Positions 25,790 to 33,907 of a DNA stretch of 44,178 bases are shown piece by piece. This stretch comes from an uncultured Oscillospiraceae bacterium. GTDB taxonomy: Bacteria; Bacillota; Clostridia; Oscillospirales; Ruminococcaceae. A program made the position numbers and the translations under genes. The first letter of the stretch is position 1. The number at the start of each line of letters is the position of its first letter. The stretch covers positions 1-44,178 of the forward strand of contig UQMF01000017.1 in NCBI GenBank assembly GCA_900542145.1. The letters are read 5' to 3'. Under the pieces are notes generated by a model that saw only the letters and a list, made by a program, of their open reading frames with translations, was not told the DNA's origin and ran no database searches.

Positions 25790-27050
25790 GTTCACCGCAC
25801 TGCTGAAGCAGGGCAGCGTTGACGTGGGCTGTATTCAGGACCAGGGCGGCAGGGATTACCAGGAGGACACCGTGGGATTCTCCGAACTTCCGGAGGGAAA
25901 GCCTGCGGAGAGATTCTCCGTGATAGTCGCCGACGGAATGGGCGGAATGTCCTCCGGGGCGTTCGTGAGTGACTACACAGTGAAGAATCTGCTGGCTGCG
26001 GAGCCGGATTCCCCGGCGGAGATACTGGCGGCGGTCAGCCGGATAAGCGGCGAGATAGCCGCCGGCGGAAGCCACGGTGGGACTACCCTGGCGGCGGTGT
26101 ATATCCTGCCGGAGGGAGTGTATTTCTGCTCCGTGGGGGACAGTCGTATCTACCTTTTGCGGGACGGGGAGTTCACCCAGCTCACCGCGGACCAGGACTA
26201 CATGTCCATACTTCTGGACCGGGTGATCGACGGAAAGATCGACTGGCAGCAGGCAAAATCCGACCCGGAGCGGAATGCGCTTGCGCAGTTCGTCGGCAGC
26301 GGAGTGCAGCTGTACCCGGATATGAACTGTATTCCGCTGAGAACACAGCCCGGCGACCGGCTGCTGATATGCAGCGACGGCGTGTACAACGCGCTTTCCG
26401 GAGAGGAGTTACGGCAGTCCCTCACGCTGACCGCAGGCGGCGCGGCGGAGGATATCCTCGGGCGAGTGCTTGCGCGAGGATACGCCAACCAGGATAATTT
26501 CACGGCGGTGGTTCTGCAATTCATGCCCGGGTGGAGTGACTCGCAGCAGCCCGATGTCGGCATTCCGGAGGAGGGCTGTCACATCGACAGCGCATTCCGG
26601 GCGGTGGGGTGCGATCCGCTGAGAGCCGCGCAGTACATACATAACGGAGTATTCACCTGCGGCGGCGATAACGTCAGCGCGTATTATTTCCGCCGGGGAG
26701 TACTCCTGCACCCGGAGGGTGGGCGCGTGGAAATACAGCCCGGGGACGCATTCCTGCTGTGCACGGAGGGATTCCGGAGATGTGTGAGCGAGGGCGAGAT
26801 GATGGCGGACCTGATAAAATCGCAAAGCGCCACAGAGTGGCTTCGGGAAATGCTGAAGCGGCATATCCTGGCTTCCGGGGACGGAGGGGAATACTCCGCC
26901 GTGTGCGGTATCGTGAAATCCGGACCCGGCGAGCAGCCGCGCGAAAAATCCCCCCGGCGGATTCCTCTGGGATTGCTGATAGCGGCAGCGGCGGCTGTAG
27001 CCGGAATTGCGGCAGTGTTGATCTGGCTGATTTCCGGAGCGCAGTCCTGA
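25776..27050 (+). CDS. PP2C-type phosphatase with a degenerate second half and C-terminal membrane anchor
   Basis: 424 residues. Residues ~15-258 form a complete PPM/PP2C Ser/Thr phosphatase: GGRDYQEDTVG and VADGMGG (metal Asp), SVGDSRIYLLRDG, LLICSDGVYNALS and NQDNFTAVVLQF. Residues ~259-395 look like a second, worn PP2C half: EIQPGDAFLLCTEGFRRCVS parallels TQPGDRLLICSDGVYNALS but has Glu where the metal Asp stands. A membrane helix (LGLLIAAAAAVAGIAAVLIWLI) closes the protein, leaving the enzyme in the cytoplasm. No Ser/Thr kinase is adjacent. It starts inside the MerR gene, so the pair is a coupled unit. Confidence 0.88.
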   Translation: MTIRKFTALLKQGSVDVGCIQDQGGRDYQEDTVGFSELPEGKPAERFSVIVADGMGGMSSGAFVSDYTVKNLLAAEPDSPAEILAAVSRISGEIAAGGSHGGTTLAAVYILPEGVYFCSVGDSRIYLLRDGEFTQLTADQDYMSILLDRVIDGKIDWQQAKSDPERNALAQFVGSGVQLYPDMNCIPLRTQPGDRLLICSDGVYNALSGEELRQSLTLTAGGAAEDILGRVLARGYANQDNFTAVVLQFMPGWSDSQQPDVGIPEEGCHIDSAFRAVGCDPLRAAQYIHNGVFTCGGDNVSAYYFRRGVLLHPEGGRVEIQPGDAFLLCTEGFRRCVSEGEMMADLIKSQSATEWLREMLKRHILASGDGGEYSAVCGIVKSGPGEQPREKSPRRIPLGLLIAAAAAVAGIAAVLIWLISGAQS

Positions 27051-27065
27051 GCGGATTGCATATAT

Positions 27066-27104
27066 AAAAACTCCCCCAAAGTTTTCGGCTTCGGGGGAGT
27101 TTTT
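27066..27104. terminator. Bidirectional terminator
   Basis: AAAAACTCCCCC (27066-27077) pairs perfectly with GGGGGAGTTTTT (27093-27104). It ends the phosphatase gene on the plus strand and can also end minus-strand transcripts. Confidence 0.85.
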
Positions 27105-27260
27105 CGCTGTCCAGGTTCTGGAAACATCAAACCCCTGTGATTTCTCACAGGGGTCTGATGCTGGTTTGGTTGGTAATTATATGAAAATGAACGGTATCAA
27201 AATTGAACCAGAAAGTCAACCGGACACTCGTCCGTCCGTTCTTTCTGTAATTATAGTATA
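27066..27260 (-). ncRNA. Candidate small RNA or operon 3' tail on the minus strand
   Basis: This gene-free stretch holds, on the minus strand, TATAAT-like bases near 27250, the dyad CGGAC-ACTC-GTCCG (27221-27234), and a TTGACT (27214-27219). A strong hairpin, CATCA-A-ACCCCTGTGA with its partner (27125-27160), follows, then the terminator at 27066. The hairpin has no U-tract of its own. It could be an independent RNA or the 3' end of the ABC operon message. Confidence 0.3.
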
Positions 27261-27331
27261 CTCAGATATGGTGAAAATATAGTGTATGAAATGTGATAGA
27301 ACTGTGAAAGTTTGACACAACTGCAATGATT

Positions 27332-28027
27332 TCAGGCAATTCTACCCTGACTGTATGTCAATGCTTTAAAGTTGCCTTTTGTGAATGCCAGTCCGGCTAT
27401 CAGAGCCGAAACGCCCAGACCTGCGCCAAATGCCACGAAGTACATCACAACCGCCAGCCAGATCGGAATCCCTGTGCCGTTGTCCATTGCGCCAAAGATG
27501 TCCATTACCACCAGGACAGGCAGATAATAGACGAAGAACGCCACCGCGCCGTATCTCAGGGTCAGCAGGCAGCACATCACTATCGTGAAAACGAATCCCA
27601 GTATGGCGGCAGGCACGAGGATATCAGATATATTCGCGATATCCCTGCCGGTGACGAGGATAAACACGGAATATACGAGCACCGACAGCGAGAACCACGC
27701 AAAGGTGGTCAGTGCGGAGAATACCGGGATATCCACCCTGTACATTCGCGCCGCGCAGGGAGTCGCGCGCATAAAGCGGCTGCCCTGGGTTTCATACGCC
27801 ATGAATATCACCGGCAGGTCGGCGGCAATCACCACCGGGAAAAGCGCCATTATCTTGCACAGCATATAGTCGCCGGATTCCGTGCTCTCGGCACCCATGT
27901 CCGCGTGGAATATAATTACCGCCGCGAGCATTCCTGCCATAAGCAGCACCGAAACCAGCAGCATTATCCTGTGTTTAGTGTACCTGTTGATGAGCAGCTT
28001 TAATCCGCGCACTTGTCCACACCCCAC
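27332..28027 (-). CDS. ABC exporter membrane subunit (second)
   Basis: 231 residues with about six membrane segments and no soluble domain, as in ABC-2-like permeases of YtrA-type operons. The GTG at 28027 has AAGG 5 bases upstream, and the frame overlaps the preceding permease gene by 28 bases. Last gene of the minus-strand operon. Its substrate is unknown. Confidence 0.8.
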   Translation of the reverse strand: MGCGQVRGLKLLINRYTKHRIMLLVSVLLMAGMLAAVIIFHADMGAESTESGDYMLCKIMALFPVVIAADLPVIFMAYETQGSRFMRATPCAARMYRVDIPVFSALTTFAWFSLSVLVYSVFILVTGRDIANISDILVPAAILGFVFTIVMCCLLTLRYGAVAFFVYYLPVLVVMDIFGAMDNGTGIPIWLAVVMYFVAFGAGLGVSALIAGLAFTKGNFKALTYSQGRIA

Positions 28028-28698
28028 TTTTTCCTTGCGTATTTCACCGCCATTATCACGCTCACCGCGAAAAATACCAGTCCGGCTGTCAGGATAATAA
28101 AGAAAGGCAGGCAGTTATTCGCAACCATGTCCTCCAGTGTGAGTCCCCCGTCCTCGGACAGTCCCACCATGAATCCGGAAGTAAAGCCCGGAATGGTCAT
28201 TATCAGAATCATAAGCACCATTCTTGCTGTATTGCGCTTGATGAATACCGCGAAATTGACGAATCCCGTTGCAATGGGCATTATGAGTATACCGAGCAGA
28301 ACGCCGGAAATATTGTAGTCCGCCAGCCGGAACAACATATACGCCAGAAACAGCAGAGCAATACTTGTTATTGCGACGAATGTATTGCCTGTGATTATCG
28401 CTCTGGAAAACTGCATTCTGCCGTCAGGTATGCACCTGAAGAATTTGTATCCCGGGGTTTCCGGAGAGCAGGTGTTGTAGAGTGCGATCAGCAGCGAAGT
28501 GCCCCACAGCGCAGCTATCGGCCCTATCATAGCAGCTATTCCATGGAACAGGCCCATGACGAAATCACTGCCGCCGCCCAGGATATATTCCACGCAGAAC
28601 ATAACGCACAGGATTGCTACAATGACCAGGGAATATAGCGCCTGCTTGCATGGCAATTCGCCCAGGAACAGCTTGTATGCCCGTATGTACTTCTTCAT
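28000..28698 (-). CDS. ABC exporter membrane subunit (first)
   Basis: 232 residues, about six membrane segments. It starts MKKYIRAYKLFLGELPCKQALYS, with a cytoplasmic basic N-terminus, and ends in a basic tail. The ATG overlaps the ATPase stop as ATGA, and GGAGG precedes it. It pairs with the next gene as a probable heterodimeric permease. Confidence 0.82.
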   Translation of the reverse strand: MKKYIRAYKLFLGELPCKQALYSLVIVAILCVMFCVEYILGGGSDFVMGLFHGIAAMIGPIAALWGTSLLIALYNTCSPETPGYKFFRCIPDGRMQFSRAIITGNTFVAITSIALLFLAYMLFRLADYNISGVLLGILIMPIATGFVNFAVFIKRNTARMVLMILIMTIPGFTSGFMVGLSEDGGLTLEDMVANNCLPFFIILTAGLVFFAVSVIMAVKYARKKWGVDKCAD

Positions 28699-29585
28699 CT
28701 GTTGCCCTCCGCATATTTCAGCAGACCTACGCTCAGCTGCTGCAAAGTCGGAGCTTCGCTCTCCACGCCCATTTCCGCAAGTTCTGCGGAATGCTCCGCC
28801 AGGGCAAGCCCGTCGAAAGTGGTGCGGTTGTGGCTGCTGCTCATGAGAAGCGGTTTCGCTTTTTCGTAGTCCTGGGCGTCGCCGCTGATAACGATGTATT
28901 TCTCCTTCAGCTCCTCGATGAATCCCTGCTCGATTAGCCTCCCATGGTCCATGAACACAGCATAGTCCGCCGCATTCTCCATATCTGCGATATTATGCGT
29001 GGAGAAGATTATTGAACGATTACCGTCCCCGTCGTCCAGGTAACCGCGCATTCTGTCGCAGAGCCGGTCGCGCATGAGCGGGTCAAGGGAGCTTCCCGGT
29101 TCGTCGAGAATCAGCAGTTCAGTGCTGCGCGCTAATACCGAAGCAAGACAGGTGCGCATACGGTTTCCGTCGGACTGCTTCATCATGCTGCGCGGCTTCT
29201 TTGTGCGCTCGCTGTCAACCTCGAACTGCTCGCAAAGTTCCGCGAATCTCGCGCGGTCAAAGCTGCTGTAGGCTATTTCCATGGATACTGCGATATCCTT
29301 TGCGTTGAATCCCATCGGGAAGAACGCTGTGCTGGCGCAGTAGCCTATTCTCTCCCGGAGCGCCGGCTCGTCTATATCCTTGTCGGAGCCGAAATACACC
29401 ACCTCGCCGGAGGTGCGCCGGGTAACTCCGCAGAGTATGTCTATGAGCGTTGTCTTCCCGGCGCCGTTTGCGCCGATGAGCGCCGTGGAGAATCCCATCG
29501 GGATATCCAGGTCAAGCGCCCCCAGCGTGAATTTGCTGTATTTTTTTGTGAGCCCCCGTATGCTCACGCAGCTTTTGTAATCCAT
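28695..29585 (-). CDS. ABC transporter ATPase with degenerate signature motif
   Basis: 296 residues. Walker A GANGAGKTTLIDIL, Walker B LLILDEPGSSLDPLMRD and the switch FSTHNIADME are intact. The expected LSGGQ-like motif reads MKQSDGNRMRTCLASVLA, losing the canonical Leu-Ser-Gly-Gly pattern. Family YtrB/BcrA-like exporters often have a relaxed SKGM version; this one is more divergent. It probably energises the two permeases downstream. A C-terminal domain of ~80 residues follows the ATPase core. Confidence 0.88.
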   Translation of the reverse strand: MDYKSCVSIRGLTKKYSKFTLGALDLDIPMGFSTALIGANGAGKTTLIDILCGVTRRTSGEVVYFGSDKDIDEPALRERIGYCASTAFFPMGFNAKDIAVSMEIAYSSFDRARFAELCEQFEVDSERTKKPRSMMKQSDGNRMRTCLASVLARSTELLILDEPGSSLDPLMRDRLCDRMRGYLDDGDGNRSIIFSTHNIADMENAADYAVFMDHGRLIEQGFIEELKEKYIVISGDAQDYEKAKPLLMSSSHNRTTFDGLALAEHSAELAEMGVESEAPTLQQLSVGLLKYAEGNR

Positions 29586-29590
29586 AATAA

Positions 29591-29800
29591 TTACCCCTTA
29601 TCTCCCTTTCCCTTTATTCTTGAAAATACGAGCAGGAAAAGGCATATCATATCCACGATACTAAGTGCCAATTTGAGCGCACCCGGCAGGAATCCTCCGC
29701 CGTTGTTTGCGGCTATTGAGTTCACCGCCCATATCACCCCGAGAACTCCCATTACGAAAATGGATATCCAGTATATGAGCGACCATGTGTTTTTCTTCAT
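29591..29800 (-). CDS. Small two-helix membrane protein
   Basis: 69 residues: MKKNTWSLIYWISIFVMGVL and a second segment LALSIVDMICLFLLVF, ending in a basic tail. The ATG at 29800 follows GAGG; a GTG at 29812 overlaps the previous stop and has no site. Its place inside the GntR/ABC operon suggests a transporter accessory. No family recognised. Confidence 0.7.
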   Translation of the reverse strand: MKKNTWSLIYWISIFVMGVLGVIWAVNSIAANNGGGFLPGALKLALSIVDMICLFLLVFSRIKGKGDKG

Positions 29801-29808
29801 ATTGGTCC

Positions 29809-30042
29809 TCACAGACGGTAGGCTTGTGCGCCGCTTTCAAATGCCGTGAACATCTTTTCCAGCTCGTCCATGGCGGTCTTTTCGTCGGAAAATGACGCAA
29901 TGACGCCGTAGGACATACTACCTAATCCGCCGCCGTAGGCGATAAGACCGAACTTTCCGTCCTTGCCGCCGCCGAAATTTCTGGTGACCTGTACGGATAC
30001 GCAGTCGATCATCTTTTTCCTGTCGCGTGAAAATATCAGCAT
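29809..30042 (-). CDS. Small soluble protein of the GntR/ABC operon
   Basis: 77 residues with no signal or membrane segment. A Gly-rich centre (FGGGKDGKFGLIAYGGGLG) is followed by a short acidic helix (DEKTAMDELEKMFTAFE). The ATG follows AAAGGA. Function unknown; conserved position between regulator and transporter genes would need comparison across genomes. Confidence 0.65.
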   Translation of the reverse strand: MLIFSRDRKKMIDCVSVQVTRNFGGGKDGKFGLIAYGGGLGSMSYGVIASFSDEKTAMDELEKMFTAFESGAQAYRL

Positions 30043-30059
30043 AATTCCTTTCCTTTCCG

Positions 30060-30428
30060 TCAGTCCGTGTCGTACAGGACTGAAAGCATTTTTACAAGTT
30101 CCTCCCGGGATACTCCGGCAAGCTTCGCGGCTTCCATAGCATTCTGAAGATGCTGCTCCAGAAGTCTTAGCTGCTGCTCCCTTACCATTTCCCTGTCCTG
30201 GGGATTAACGATGTAGCCCTTGCCCTGTACCGGCGCGATCATTCCCTCCTGCGTGAGAAGCTCATACGCTTTCATCGTGGTTATGACGCTTATCTTCAGG
30301 TCCCTGGCAAGCCCACGTATTGAGGGCAGGTATTCGCCTTCGGATATTCTTCCGTTCATAATGTCGTCCTTGAACTGCGACGCTATCTGCCGATATATCG
30401 GCACATCAGAATTTTGTAATATCTTCAT
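30060..30428 (-). CDS. GntR-family regulator, YtrA type
   Basis: 122 residues: an N-terminal winged helix (PIYRQIASQFKDDIMNGRIS-EGEYLPSIRGLARDLKISVITTMKAYELL) and only a short C-terminal dimer helix, the hallmark of the YtrA subgroup. These repress their own ABC operon and usually respond to cell-envelope-active compounds (family knowledge). AAAGGAG precedes the ATG. A matching operator lies over its promoter. Confidence 0.92.
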   Translation of the reverse strand: MKILQNSDVPIYRQIASQFKDDIMNGRISEGEYLPSIRGLARDLKISVITTMKAYELLTQEGMIAPVQGKGYIVNPQDREMVREQQLRLLEQHLQNAMEAAKLAGVSREELVKMLSVLYDTD

Positions 30429-30457
30429 GCGCTTCTCCTTTCTGCGTGTTTATATAT

Positions 30458-30495
30458 TGTATATACAGTATACACGGAGATAACAGTTTTGTCAA
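30458..30495 (-). promoter_or_regulatory. Promoter and operator of the GntR/ABC operon
   Basis: On the minus strand TTGACA (30490-30495), a 17-base spacer and TATACT (30467-30472). The perfect dyad TGTATA-N5-TATACA (30458-30463 / 30469-30474) overlaps the -10 and is a natural site for the YtrA-type repressor. Confidence 0.8.
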
Positions 30496-30513
30496 GTGGT
30501 ATTTCAAAATTAA

Positions 30514-30542
30514 TTGACAAACGGCGCGAATTGATGTAGAAT
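30514..30542 (+). promoter_or_regulatory. Promoter of the GtrA-like gene
   Basis: TTGACA (30514-30519), 17-base spacer, TAGAAT (30537-30542). It stands back to back with the GntR promoter and about 190 bases before the ATG; element D lies in the leader. Confidence 0.7.
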
Positions 30543-30551
30543 AGATTCTGG

Positions 30552-30707
30552 GAACCTCTAAAAACCGGTTTGAAAAGGGAAAATGGGTAGAGTGCGCCGA
30601 ATGCGATGAAAGCCGACGAAGTAAGGCTGTATGCCTTACGAGGAGGTTTGAAGAAGCAGGCGGTGTGCTATACACATTTTCACTCAAACAAGGTTTTTAG
30701 AGGTGAC
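30552..30707 (+). repeat. Element D, complete copy in a 5' leader
   Basis: About 156 bases bounded by perfect 13-base inverted repeats ACCTCTAAAAACC (30554-30566) and GGTTTTTAGAGGT (30692-30704). Similarity continues inward (GTTTGA, then AAAATGG/AAAATGTG) for about 35 bases. An inner hairpin is GTAAGGC-TGTAT-GCCTTAC. It lies between the promoter and the GtrA-like gene. Confidence 0.75.
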
Positions 30708-30731
30708 CTAATATTCAGAAAGGGCAATGAC

Positions 30732-31256
30732 ATGGAAATCAAGAATAAAAAGCTCGCCGCCCTGTGGCAGTTCGTGAAATTCGGAATGGTGGGGGCGTTC
30801 AATACAGTACTGAACTATATTATATACAACTTCTGCTACTATGTGTTCCATTCCGGTGCGCAGGTCGCGAATCTGGTGGGATTCGTGATAAGCGTACTCA
30901 GCGCATTCCTGCTTCAGAGCAAATTCGTGTTCCGGCAGGACGAGAACGCCGAAAAGCGCGTCTGGTGGAAGGTCCTGATAAAGACCTACATCTCCTATTC
31001 CATCACAGGGCTGTTCCTGACAGCGCTGCTGTTGTGGCTGTGGCTGGACGTGATAAATCTCGGCTCTCATATCGGCGGACTGTGCGACTGGCTCGCCGGT
31101 ATCGGAATACAGTTCCAGCCGGAAGATCTTGCCGCTTCCCTTGCGCCGCTGCTCAATATGTTCATCACAATTCCGCTGAACTTTGTGATAAACAAGTTCT
31201 GGGCGTACAGGCAGAAGAAGCCGGCAGAGAAAAATCCAGAGCAGGAGAGAAAGTAA
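30732..31256 (+). CDS. GtrA-like membrane protein
   Basis: 174 residues with four predicted membrane helices. The opening QFVKFGMVGAFNTVLNYIIY and the closing PLNFVINKFWAYR are typical of the GtrA family, which is linked to flipping or transfer of lipid-linked sugars for cell-surface polysaccharide. The ATG at 30732 follows AAAGGG; the reading frame upstream runs through element D and is not used. No glycosyltransferase partner adjoins it. Confidence 0.9.
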   Translation: MEIKNKKLAALWQFVKFGMVGAFNTVLNYIIYNFCYYVFHSGAQVANLVGFVISVLSAFLLQSKFVFRQDENAEKRVWWKVLIKTYISYSITGLFLTALLLWLWLDVINLGSHIGGLCDWLAGIGIQFQPEDLAASLAPLLNMFITIPLNFVINKFWAYRQKKPAEKNPEQERK

Positions 31257-31437
31257 ATTCCAATTCGGAATGCATAATGCGGAATTCGGAATTTCGGTGT
31301 CCGCTTCGCGGACGATAATAAAAAACAGGACGAAATTATCATCGTCCTGTTTTTTGTTATTGAAATATCATCGGGCGAAGCCCGATACAATAATTCCGCA
31401 TTCCGAATTTCGCGTTATGGATTCCGAATTGAATCTC
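31257..31437. repeat. Element C, full inverted-repeat copy
   Basis: Arms of about 40 bases, rich in ATTCGGAAT, at 31259-31296 and 31391-31434 are inverted copies of each other. Between them lie the hairpins GTCCGC-TTC-GCGGAC, a bidirectional terminator and ATCGGGC-GAA-GCCCGAT. The right arm runs into the birA gene and supplies its last codons. A short form occurs at 14127. Confidence 0.75.
31320..31355. terminator. Bidirectional terminator inside element C
   Basis: AAAAAACAGGACGA (31320-31333) pairs with TCGTCCTGTTTTTT (31342-31355). It serves the convergent GtrA-like and birA genes. Confidence 0.88.
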
Positions 31438-32389
31438 CCATCACGATAGAAATTTCCCCGGAACGCAGCGCGGATCTCCCGGAGCTGTTCTCTATGATGA
31501 GCCTGCCGGAATCGTCGATTTCCAGAGCCTTTCCTGTGAGGGTATGACCGTCCTGCTGATAGGTTATTTCGCGCCCGAGTACCAGCGAGCGCCGCCGGTA
31601 TTCCTTCATAAGCGCCGCATTATCGTCCTGGGCGGTGTAATCCAGCAGCCGGGTGGCGATGTCCGCGCAGAGCCGGTTGCGCTCGGCGAATACGCCCAGG
31701 GAGCCTGCAACGCCGCTTATCTCCTCCGGGAATTCCGCCGTGCTGATATTCACGCCAATACCCACGATGACGACCTCAGCCATTCCGCTTTCGAAATCGC
31801 TTATCGCTTCGGTGAGTATTCCGCATATTTTCCTGCCGGAGTAGAATATGTCGTTGACCCACTTTATTCCGGTGGTGATTCCGCATAGTTCCTCAATGCT
31901 GCCGGTGATGGCGCACGCCGCAGCAGCAGTGATGAAGAAGCAGTCCGAAAGCGGCTTGTGCGGCTTTAATATCACGCTCATGTAAAGCCCGGTGTCGGAG
32001 GGAGAATAGAACCGCTTACCGAAGCGTCCACGGCCTGCCGTCTGCTCGTCGGCGGCGATTATGGTGCCATGCGATGAACCGCCCAGCGCGGCGGATTTGG
32101 CAAGGTTGTTCGTGGATTCCACCGTGCGGTAAACCTCCACGGGGACCTCGCGGTATCTTTCCGGGAGATTCAGCCTTATTCCCTCGGCGGAAAGAACGTC
32201 CGTTTCGTTCCCGAGAATGTAACCGCGGTTGCGCCCGGCGCTGATGTGATAGCCCTCGTCCTGGAGCTGCTTCACCGCCTTCCAGACTGCCGCCCGGGAT
32301 ACGCCGAGCATATCCGCAAGTTCCTGCCCGGAAACCGCCTCGCCCCGCCGCTTTTCAAGCACAGCGGCTATTTCGTTCTTTATTGCCAC
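31415..32389 (-). CDS. birA: Biotin-protein ligase / biotin operon repressor
   Basis: 324 residues. An N-terminal winged helix (SGQELADMLGVSRAAVWKAVKQLQDEGY) marks the regulatory class. The ligase core has STNNLAKS, the nucleotide loop GRGRFGKRFYSP and KWVNDIFYSGRKICGIL; a small C-terminal β-domain follows. It attaches biotin to AccB and may repress biotin genes. GTG start with AGGTG upstream. The last six residues (DSIRNP) and the stop are encoded by the arm of element C. Confidence 0.95.
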   Translation of the reverse strand: MAIKNEIAAVLEKRRGEAVSGQELADMLGVSRAAVWKAVKQLQDEGYHISAGRNRGYILGNETDVLSAEGIRLNLPERYREVPVEVYRTVESTNNLAKSAALGGSSHGTIIAADEQTAGRGRFGKRFYSPSDTGLYMSVILKPHKPLSDCFFITAAAACAITGSIEELCGITTGIKWVNDIFYSGRKICGILTEAISDFESGMAEVVIVGIGVNISTAEFPEEISGVAGSLGVFAERNRLCADIATRLLDYTAQDDNAALMKEYRRRSLVLGREITYQQDGHTLTGKALEIDDSGRLIIENSSGRSALRSGEISIVMGDSIRNP

Positions 32390-32415
32390 GAACTCACCTC
32401 TTTCCAGATACTCTT

Positions 32416-32444
32416 ATTATATACTATTATCCGGCTTTTTTCAA
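32416..32444 (-). promoter_or_regulatory. birA promoter
   Basis: Minus strand: TTGAAA (32439-32444), 17-base spacer, TATAAT (32416-32421), 26 bases before the GTG start. No long dyad of the BirA-operator type is evident. Confidence 0.7.
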
Positions 32445-32450
32445 GTGGAT

Positions 32451-32479
32451 TTGACATTTTCGCGGCAGTGTGGTAAAAT
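32451..32479 (+). promoter_or_regulatory. Promoter of the second MATE gene
   Basis: TTGACA (32451-32456), 17-base spacer, TAAAAT (32474-32479) with an extended TGG before the -10. Divergent from the birA promoter. Confidence 0.75.
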
Positions 32480-32515
32480 AATAATGTTTGTGTAAAATAC
32501 AGAAAGAGTGATAAA

Positions 32516-33907
32516 ATGGAAAACAAGAACAATAACCGTTCGGAGCTTCTCGGCAGCGCTCCGATAACCTCACTGATGATAAAATTTGCTGTGCCGAGTA
32601 TTATCGCAATGCTGGTGGGAGCGCTCTATAACATAGTTGACCAGCTGTTCATCGGGCATGCCGTGGGGCAGCTGGGCAATGCGGCGACGAATATAGCGTT
32701 CCCGTTTTCGACTTCCTGCCTGTCCCTGGCGCTTCTGTTCGGAATCGGCGGTGCAAGCTGCTTCAACCTGAACATGGGCAGGGGAGAGCGCGAAAAGGCG
32801 CCTTATTTCGTCGGCAATGCAACAGTGATGATGCTGATATGCGGAGCAGTTCTGCTGGTTGTGACGCAGATATTCCTGACGCCGCTGCTGAAGCTGTTCG
32901 GCTCCCCGGCGGAAGTGCTTCCCCTGGCGGAGGAATATGTCAGAATAACTTCCCTGGGATTCCCGTTCATGATAATCACGACCGGCGGCGGTCACCTTAT
33001 CCGCGCCGACGGAAACCCGAAAATGACGATGGTGTGCAATCTCCTGGGCGCCGGGATAAACACCGTCCTGGACGCGCTGTTCGTCCTCGGTTTTGACTGG
33101 AAAATGAGCGGCGCCGCCTGGGCGACAGTTATCGGGCAGGTGATCTCCGGAACGGTTGCGATAGTGTGCATTGCGCGTTATAAGACGGTGCGCCTGGAGG
33201 CAAAGCACCTGCGTATCCGCTGGCAGTACACCTCCCGGATAATAGCCATTGGCATGGCATCGTTCTTTAACCAGATCGCGATGATGGTGGTGCAGATAGC
33301 CATGAACAATCTGCTGAAGCACTACGGCGCGCTGTCCGTCTTTGGGGAATCCATACCGATCGCGGTATCCGGAATCGTCATGAAGATTAACCAGATCACA
33401 TTCTCCATCGTCATAGGGCTTGGTCAGGGCGCTCAGCCGATAATAAGCTTCAATTACGGCGCGGAAAAATACGACCGCGTGAAGAAGGCGTTCCGTGCGG
33501 CGCTCACCGTGGGAGCCGGTGTGTCTGTCGCTGCTTTTGCGCTGTTCCAGCTGTTCCCGAGGGAGATCATTTCCATGTTCGGCGACGGCACCGAGGAATA
33601 CTTCGAGTTCGGCGTGAATTTCTTCCGGATATTCCTGTTCTTTACCTGGCTGAACTGCCTCCAGCCGATTGCGTCAACATTCTTCACATCTATCGGCAAA
33701 TCCATCAAGGGAGCCTTCCTGTCCCTCACAAGGCAGATAATTTTCCTCCTGCCGCCGATGATCGTGCTTCCGCTGTTCATGGGTATTGACGGAATACTCT
33801 GGGCGGGTCCGTTTGCAGACCTCCTTTCGGCGGCTGCGGCGATAATCCTTATTGCGGTGGAATTCCGCATAATGAAGCGCCAGGCAGCAGAGAAAGGTAT
33901 GGCGTAA
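32516..33907 (+). CDS. MATE-family exporter (second)
   Basis: 463 residues, about twelve membrane segments. Opening LGSAPITSLMIKFAVPSIIAML and YNIVDQLFIGHAVG are MATE hallmarks; the mid-protein GLGQGAQPIISFNYGA loop marks the second half of the pseudo-repeat. It is closer to the DinF/MepA-like branch than the copy at 20 kb (impression only). AGAAAGAG precedes the ATG. Confidence 0.92.
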   Translation: MENKNNNRSELLGSAPITSLMIKFAVPSIIAMLVGALYNIVDQLFIGHAVGQLGNAATNIAFPFSTSCLSLALLFGIGGASCFNLNMGRGEREKAPYFVGNATVMMLICGAVLLVVTQIFLTPLLKLFGSPAEVLPLAEEYVRITSLGFPFMIITTGGGHLIRADGNPKMTMVCNLLGAGINTVLDALFVLGFDWKMSGAAWATVIGQVISGTVAIVCIARYKTVRLEAKHLRIRWQYTSRIIAIGMASFFNQIAMMVVQIAMNNLLKHYGALSVFGESIPIAVSGIVMKINQITFSIVIGLGQGAQPIISFNYGAEKYDRVKKAFRAALTVGAGVSVAAFALFQLFPREIISMFGDGTEEYFEFGVNFFRIFLFFTWLNCLQPIASTFFTSIGKSIKGAFLSLTRQIIFLLPPMIVLPLFMGIDGILWAGPFADLLSAAAAIILIAVEFRIMKRQAAEKGMA

